DNA from: Comamonadaceae bacterium
GTDB lineage: Bacteria; Pseudomonadota; Gammaproteobacteria; Burkholderiales; Burkholderiaceae_C
Reading direction: 5' to 3'
Assembly (NCBI GenBank): GCA_947476465.1
Contig: CANJQN010000020.1
Coordinates: 1 to 64,000, forward strand
DNA: 64,000 nt
Shown here: positions 61,292-64,000 of the stretch, in pieces
Layout of the letters: each line of letters opens with the position of its first letter
How positions within the stretch are numbered: the stretch's first letter is position 1
Translations under genes and position numbers: made by a program
The notes under the pieces: model-generated
Seen by the model: only the letters and a program-made list of their open reading frames with translations
Databases searched by the model: none
Told to the model about the DNA's origin: nothing

Positions 61292-62362
61292 ATGTTGTAC
61301 GGCCGTAGACTTTTCACTTTTTTTCTCACGCAGTTGTCGCTGCTGCTCCTGCCGGTGTCTGCGGTCCTGGCCGGGGGTCACGAGCCGACCGCGCAGCAAG
61401 CACGCCTGGACGCGTCGATGCGGCTGGATCAAACCATCGCCCTGCGCGGCGAGTGGGGCTTGGCGTGGCAGCGCTTCGTGGACCCGGCGTGGGAGCAATT
61501 GCCCGCACAAGCCTTCACGGTGGCGCCGGCCAGCTGGAACGACGTCGGCGCGCCGGGCAAGCCGCCAGGGCCCAACGGGTGGGGCAGCTACATGCTGCGG
61601 TTCGACTGCCCGGCGGGGCACTCGATGGCCGTGGAGGCCAGCCACCAGCGCACCGCCTCGCGCCTGCTCGTCAACGGTGAGCTGGTCGCGGCGCAGGGCG
61701 AACCCGGCACCACCGCCCAGACCAGCCATGCCACCCTGCACGCGCGCACCCCGATCAGCCGCGAGTTCGCCTGCCCGCTGCGGATCACGCTGCAGTTGTC
61801 AAACTTTGACCACCGGGTTGGCGGCTTCGTTCGGCCGCTGCGGGCCGGCCCGGCCGACCTGCTGGTGCGGCAACGCGAATCGCGGGTGATCTACGAAGCC
61901 GGGCTGTTGGCGGCGCACCTGCTCACAGCGGTGTTGGCGTTCATCTTCTATGTCGTTCACCGCCGCGGCCACGCGGGTTCGCAGGTGTTGCTGGCCGGCA
62001 TGCTGGCGGTGCTCGTCACCTCCGTCGTCGACCTGCTCCTGCTGGGCCCGAACGAGCCGGCCCCCAAGCTGGCGCCGATGCATGTGCGGGGCGAGGAGTT
62101 GCTGTGCTATTTCATCGTGGCCAACCTGGTGAAGAACGCCCTGGAGGCTTCGCGCCCCGGTGATCGCGTCGACGTTCGACTGACCCCGGGCGATCCGGTC
62201 ACGCTGACGATTCACAACCCCGGTGAAGTGCCGCCCGACATCGCAGGCCGCTTTTTCGACAAGTACGTCACCTGCGGCAAGCGGGGCGTCACCGGCCTGG
62301 GCACTTATTCGGCCCGCCTCATGGCCCGCGCGCAGCGTGCTGCTGGGTCGACGACGAGTTGA
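61292..62362 (+). pseudogene. 7TM-type sensor histidine kinase, internal deletion
   Basis: The 356-codon frame starts at 61292 with a signal peptide (FFLTQLSLLLLPVSAVLAGG). A 7TMR-DISMED2-like sensor follows: YMLRFDCPAGHSMAVEASHQ, ASRLLVNGELVAAQGEPG, LQLSNFDHRVGGFVRPLRAG. Two membrane helices follow (LLAAHLLTAVLAFIFYVVHR, VLLAGMLAVLVTSVVDLLLL). The sequence then jumps to the end of a HATPase domain (FIVANLVKNALEASRPGDRV, GRFFDKYVTCGKRGVTGLGT). Five membrane helices, the HisKA domain and its His, and the start of the ATPase domain are missing. The tail after LMARAQR reads into another frame. It cannot be a working kinase. Confidence 0.76.
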
Positions 62363-62715
62363 ACCGCTTCGTCAGATCACACCTGCTGCCCAGCCCGCCC
62401 TTCACCGTGACCACCGCGAACGACGGCCAGGCGGCGGTCGAAGCCATGAGCCAGCACTGGCCGGACTTCCTGCTGCTGGACATGGAAATGCCCGGCACGA
62501 AGGGCCTGGACACCCTGCGCCGGGTTCGCGAGCAAGAAGCCACGCAAGGCCGGCCGCGCTGCCGTGTGGTCATGATCTCTGGCCACGACGACGCAGGGTC
62601 CACCGCCCGCGCCCTGGAGGCGGGCGCCGAACGCTTCCTGGTCAAGCCTGTGAGCCGGGACCGCCTTCTGTCGGCGCTGGCCGAACTCGAAGCCGACCAC
62701 GCAGGGCCCGGCTAG
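62337..62715 (+). pseudogene. Response regulator receiver, broken at its start
   Basis: The receiver domain is nearly complete: VDDELNRFVRSHLLPSPPF, DFLLLDMEMPGTKGLDTLR with the acceptor Asp, VVMISGHDDAG and RFLVKPVSRDRLL. At its start, GTGCTGCTG is followed by one extra G before GTCGACGAC, so the VLLVDD strand is out of frame, and the ORF track can begin only at TTG 62359. The upstream end joins directly to the truncated kinase. Kinase and regulator have been fused and broken by deletion. A free 118-residue receiver might still be made from TTG, but without the first strand and acidic pair region it is doubtful. Confidence 0.65.
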
Positions 62716-63500
62716 GCAGATACCGACAATTCGACCGCGCCCAGCAGCGCGGACTCGAAGCGCCACTGCTCGCCAGGCGCGGGAAAGCGCGTGCGCGCGA
62801 TGCTGCCGGTCATCACGAAGCTGCCGCGCTTCAGCCCCCTGCCCTGCGCCGCGAACGCGGCGGCCAGCCAGGCCAGCGAAGCCATCGGGTGCGCAGCCCC
62901 GACGCCCACCAGGCCCTGCTCGGCGGGTGCTCCCCCGAGCAGCACTTGCGCGGGCAGGCCACCGAGGGTGTCAAACACCGGGACCCAGGGGCCGAGGACG
63001 ACGCCGGCGTTCCAGGCGTTGTCCGCGACCAGCGAGGACGCGTCCATCGTGGCGTAGTCGGCATGACGGTCATCGACCAGTTCCAGTGCGATCGCCACCG
63101 CGTCCACGGCGCGCGTTGCGGCCTGCAGCGGGTCCTGGCCCGGGGCCAGACGCAGATCCTCGCCCAGGCGCACCGCGATCTCGAACTCCACCCCCAGCCG
63201 CCCAAACGACGCGAGCGAGACCGCCGCGGCGCCGTGGTGCACACGGTCGTCCAACACCGGCCCATGCACCGGATGGCCGATGCCGCACATCTCCTGCATG
63301 GCCGCCGAGGTCAGGCCGATCTTGTAGCCCGCGATCGCGCAAGCGCGCTCGCGCCGGACCTGCTCGACATGGTGCGCCTGGACCTGGTAGGCCTCCTCCA
63401 ACGTGAGCAGGCACCCCTCGTCGCACACCGGTTTGAACTGCTCGCGGTGGTGATGCTGATCACGCAGCGCAAGGGCAAGGGTGCGGGGGTCGGTGTTCAC
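62712..63500 (-). CDS. 2-oxopent-4-enoate hydratase-like protein (FAH superfamily)
   Basis: The 262-residue protein resembles the hydratase/decarboxylase group of aromatic meta-cleavage (MhpD/TesE type): LLTLEEAYQVQAHHVEQVRR, AGYKIGLTSAAMQEMCGIGH, GVEFEIAVRLGEDLRLAP with the metal-binding ExE, and ALELVDDRH. It would hydrate 2-hydroxypenta-2,4-dienoate to 4-hydroxy-2-oxovalerate. No other meta-cleavage genes are visible. It overlaps the broken receiver by four bases, tail to tail. Confidence 0.84.
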   Translation of the reverse strand: MNTDPRTLALALRDQHHHREQFKPVCDEGCLLTLEEAYQVQAHHVEQVRRERACAIAGYKIGLTSAAMQEMCGIGHPVHGPVLDDRVHHGAAAVSLASFGRLGVEFEIAVRLGEDLRLAPGQDPLQAATRAVDAVAIALELVDDRHADYATMDASSLVADNAWNAGVVLGPWVPVFDTLGGLPAQVLLGGAPAEQGLVGVGAAHPMASLAWLAAAFAAQGRGLKRGSFVMTGSIARTRFPAPGEQWRFESALLGAVELSVSA

Positions 63501-63557
63501 GGCTCGGGCTCCAGGGATGATGCGTCGGATGAAAAAATGGGCGTCGCAGGGGGGCGC

Positions 63558-64000
63558 TCAGTCGGGGAACATCGGCACGCCGAACTCGCCGCTGCGTTGC
63601 TGGGCCCGCTGATAAGCCGGGCGATCCTGGATCCGGCCCAGCCAGGACTGGATGAGCGGCTGGCCAGCGATCCCCACGCGCCCCTGCAGCGCCTGCAAGG
63701 GGTAACTCATCTGGATGTCCGCAGCGCTGAACGTCTCGCCCGCGAACCAGGGCCGCATGGCCAACTCGGACTCAATGAAGTCCGCATGGCGCTTGAGTTG
63801 CGGCACGGTGACCGCCGCCTGCCCCTGCGCCGCGATGCGCCGCATGATCGGTTTGATGAAAAAGGGCACGCGCGCCTTGCCCATCCGTTCGAAAATCAGG
63901 TTGACCAGCAGCGGCGGCATGAGCGAGCCCTCCGCATAGTGCATCCAGTACAGGTAGCGGGCCCGGTCGGGTGAGCCGACCGCTGGCGCCAGCGCCGATC
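63558..64000 (-). CDS. Glutathione S-transferase-like protein, partial
   Basis: The frame continues to the window edge: the ORF track starts at 63944, but 18 further codons (ALAPAVGSPDRARYLYW before MHYAEGSLMPP) stay open to 64000. The visible C-terminal helical domain has the GST-C pattern: FIESELAMRPWFAGETFSAA, DIQMSYPLQALQGRVG, WLGRIQDRPAYQRAQQRSGE. The thioredoxin-like N-terminal half lies outside. It ends 58 bases before the hydratase start on the same strand and would be expressed ahead of nothing downstream except that gap. Confidence 0.82.
   Translation of the reverse strand, partial: SALAPAVGSPDRARYLYWMHYAEGSLMPPLLVNLIFERMGKARVPFFIKPIMRRIAAQGQAAVTVPQLKRHADFIESELAMRPWFAGETFSAADIQMSYPLQALQGRVGIAGQPLIQSWLGRIQDRPAYQRAQQRSGEFGVPMFPD

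Noticed and set aside
59977-61308. 443-residue plus-strand ORF
   Set aside because: Antisense to the MFS transporter; His/Gln/Arg-rich text typical of a shadow frame.
1-64000. CRISPR arrays, rRNA genes, riboswitches
   Set aside because: No regularly spaced identical repeats with unique spacers, no rRNA sequence and no recognisable riboswitch core were seen on reading.

Overview
The window looks like the chromosome of a GC-rich betaproteobacterium of the order Burkholderiales, most likely a Comamonadaceae-type organism. The pointers are four separate Bug-family (tripartite tricarboxylate transporter type) periplasmic binding proteins, an H-NS protein of the short betaproteobacterial type, an extra infA, and the overall gene style. 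This is inference from gene content; no database search was possible.

Layout. (1) 1-1590: wreckage of a prophage or integrative element, with a large serine recombinase that has lost its catalytic domain abutting a decayed phage terminase large subunit. (2) 1688-6379: a compact, visibly less GC-rich type I secretion operon (TolC-like, ABC exporter, HlyD-like) with no secreted substrate gene, followed by the tail of an IS1595-type transposase. (3) 6995-13673: a divergent acyl-CoA module: thiolase-like protein + DUF35 partner + Bug protein + acyl-CoA ligase on the minus strand, and an acyl-CoA dehydrogenase pair on the plus strand. (4) 13698-26193: a catabolic island whose transcription units start from four near-identical promoters (13698, 14676, 20030, 24192), each a sigma70-like -35/-10 pair with the same TTGCT..AGCAAGT spacer. 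It encodes two 3-hydroxyisobutyrate-dehydrogenase-like enzymes, two Bug proteins, an amidohydrolase, a ThDP enzyme, a CoxG-like protein, a GMC oxidoreductase, Dabb and carboxymuconolactone-decarboxylase-like proteins, an enoyl-CoA-hydratase-like protein and a TetR regulator. (5) 26254-30308: DUF2459 protein, an RHH/Doc toxin-antitoxin pair behind a fully symmetric operator, an MFS transporter, and a scar fusing remnants of actP, a DUF294 nucleotidyltransferase and a 3'-5' exonuclease. (6) 30368-49815: a second large catabolic locus. A minus-strand operon (livHMGF, acyl-CoA ligase, livK, enoyl-CoA hydratases, an acyl-CoA dehydrogenase pair, amidohydrolase, zinc alcohol dehydrogenase) diverges from a plus-strand operon (EthD protein, two thiolase-like proteins, tandem DUF35 protein, hydratase fused to a 3HCDH C-domain), with a TetR gene at the end. 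(7) 50072-64000: more ordinary chromosome with an LLM oxidoreductase, MFS transporters, infA, tRNA-Lys, a hybrid kinase plus response-regulator cyclase, H-NS, truC, a collapsed two-component system, a 2-oxopentenoate hydratase-like enzyme and a partial GST.

How it works together (inference): both catabolic loci carry uptake proteins, CoA ligases, paired acyl-CoA dehydrogenases, hydratases and thiolase-like/DUF35 pairs, the set expected for beta-oxidation-like or retro-aldol trimming of a carboxylic or alicyclic substrate that I cannot name. TetR-type regulators sit at the end of each locus.

The most unusual signals are the four-copy promoter/operator family, a 25-codon leader ORF that looks like the stub of a Bug gene and is coupled to the GMC gene, a hydratase/3HCDH fusion lacking its NAD-binding domain, a hybrid kinase whose receiver has Asn instead of the phospho-acceptor Asp, a Doc toxin with its catalytic His replaced by Pro, and a striking number of genes with preserved ends but missing middles.
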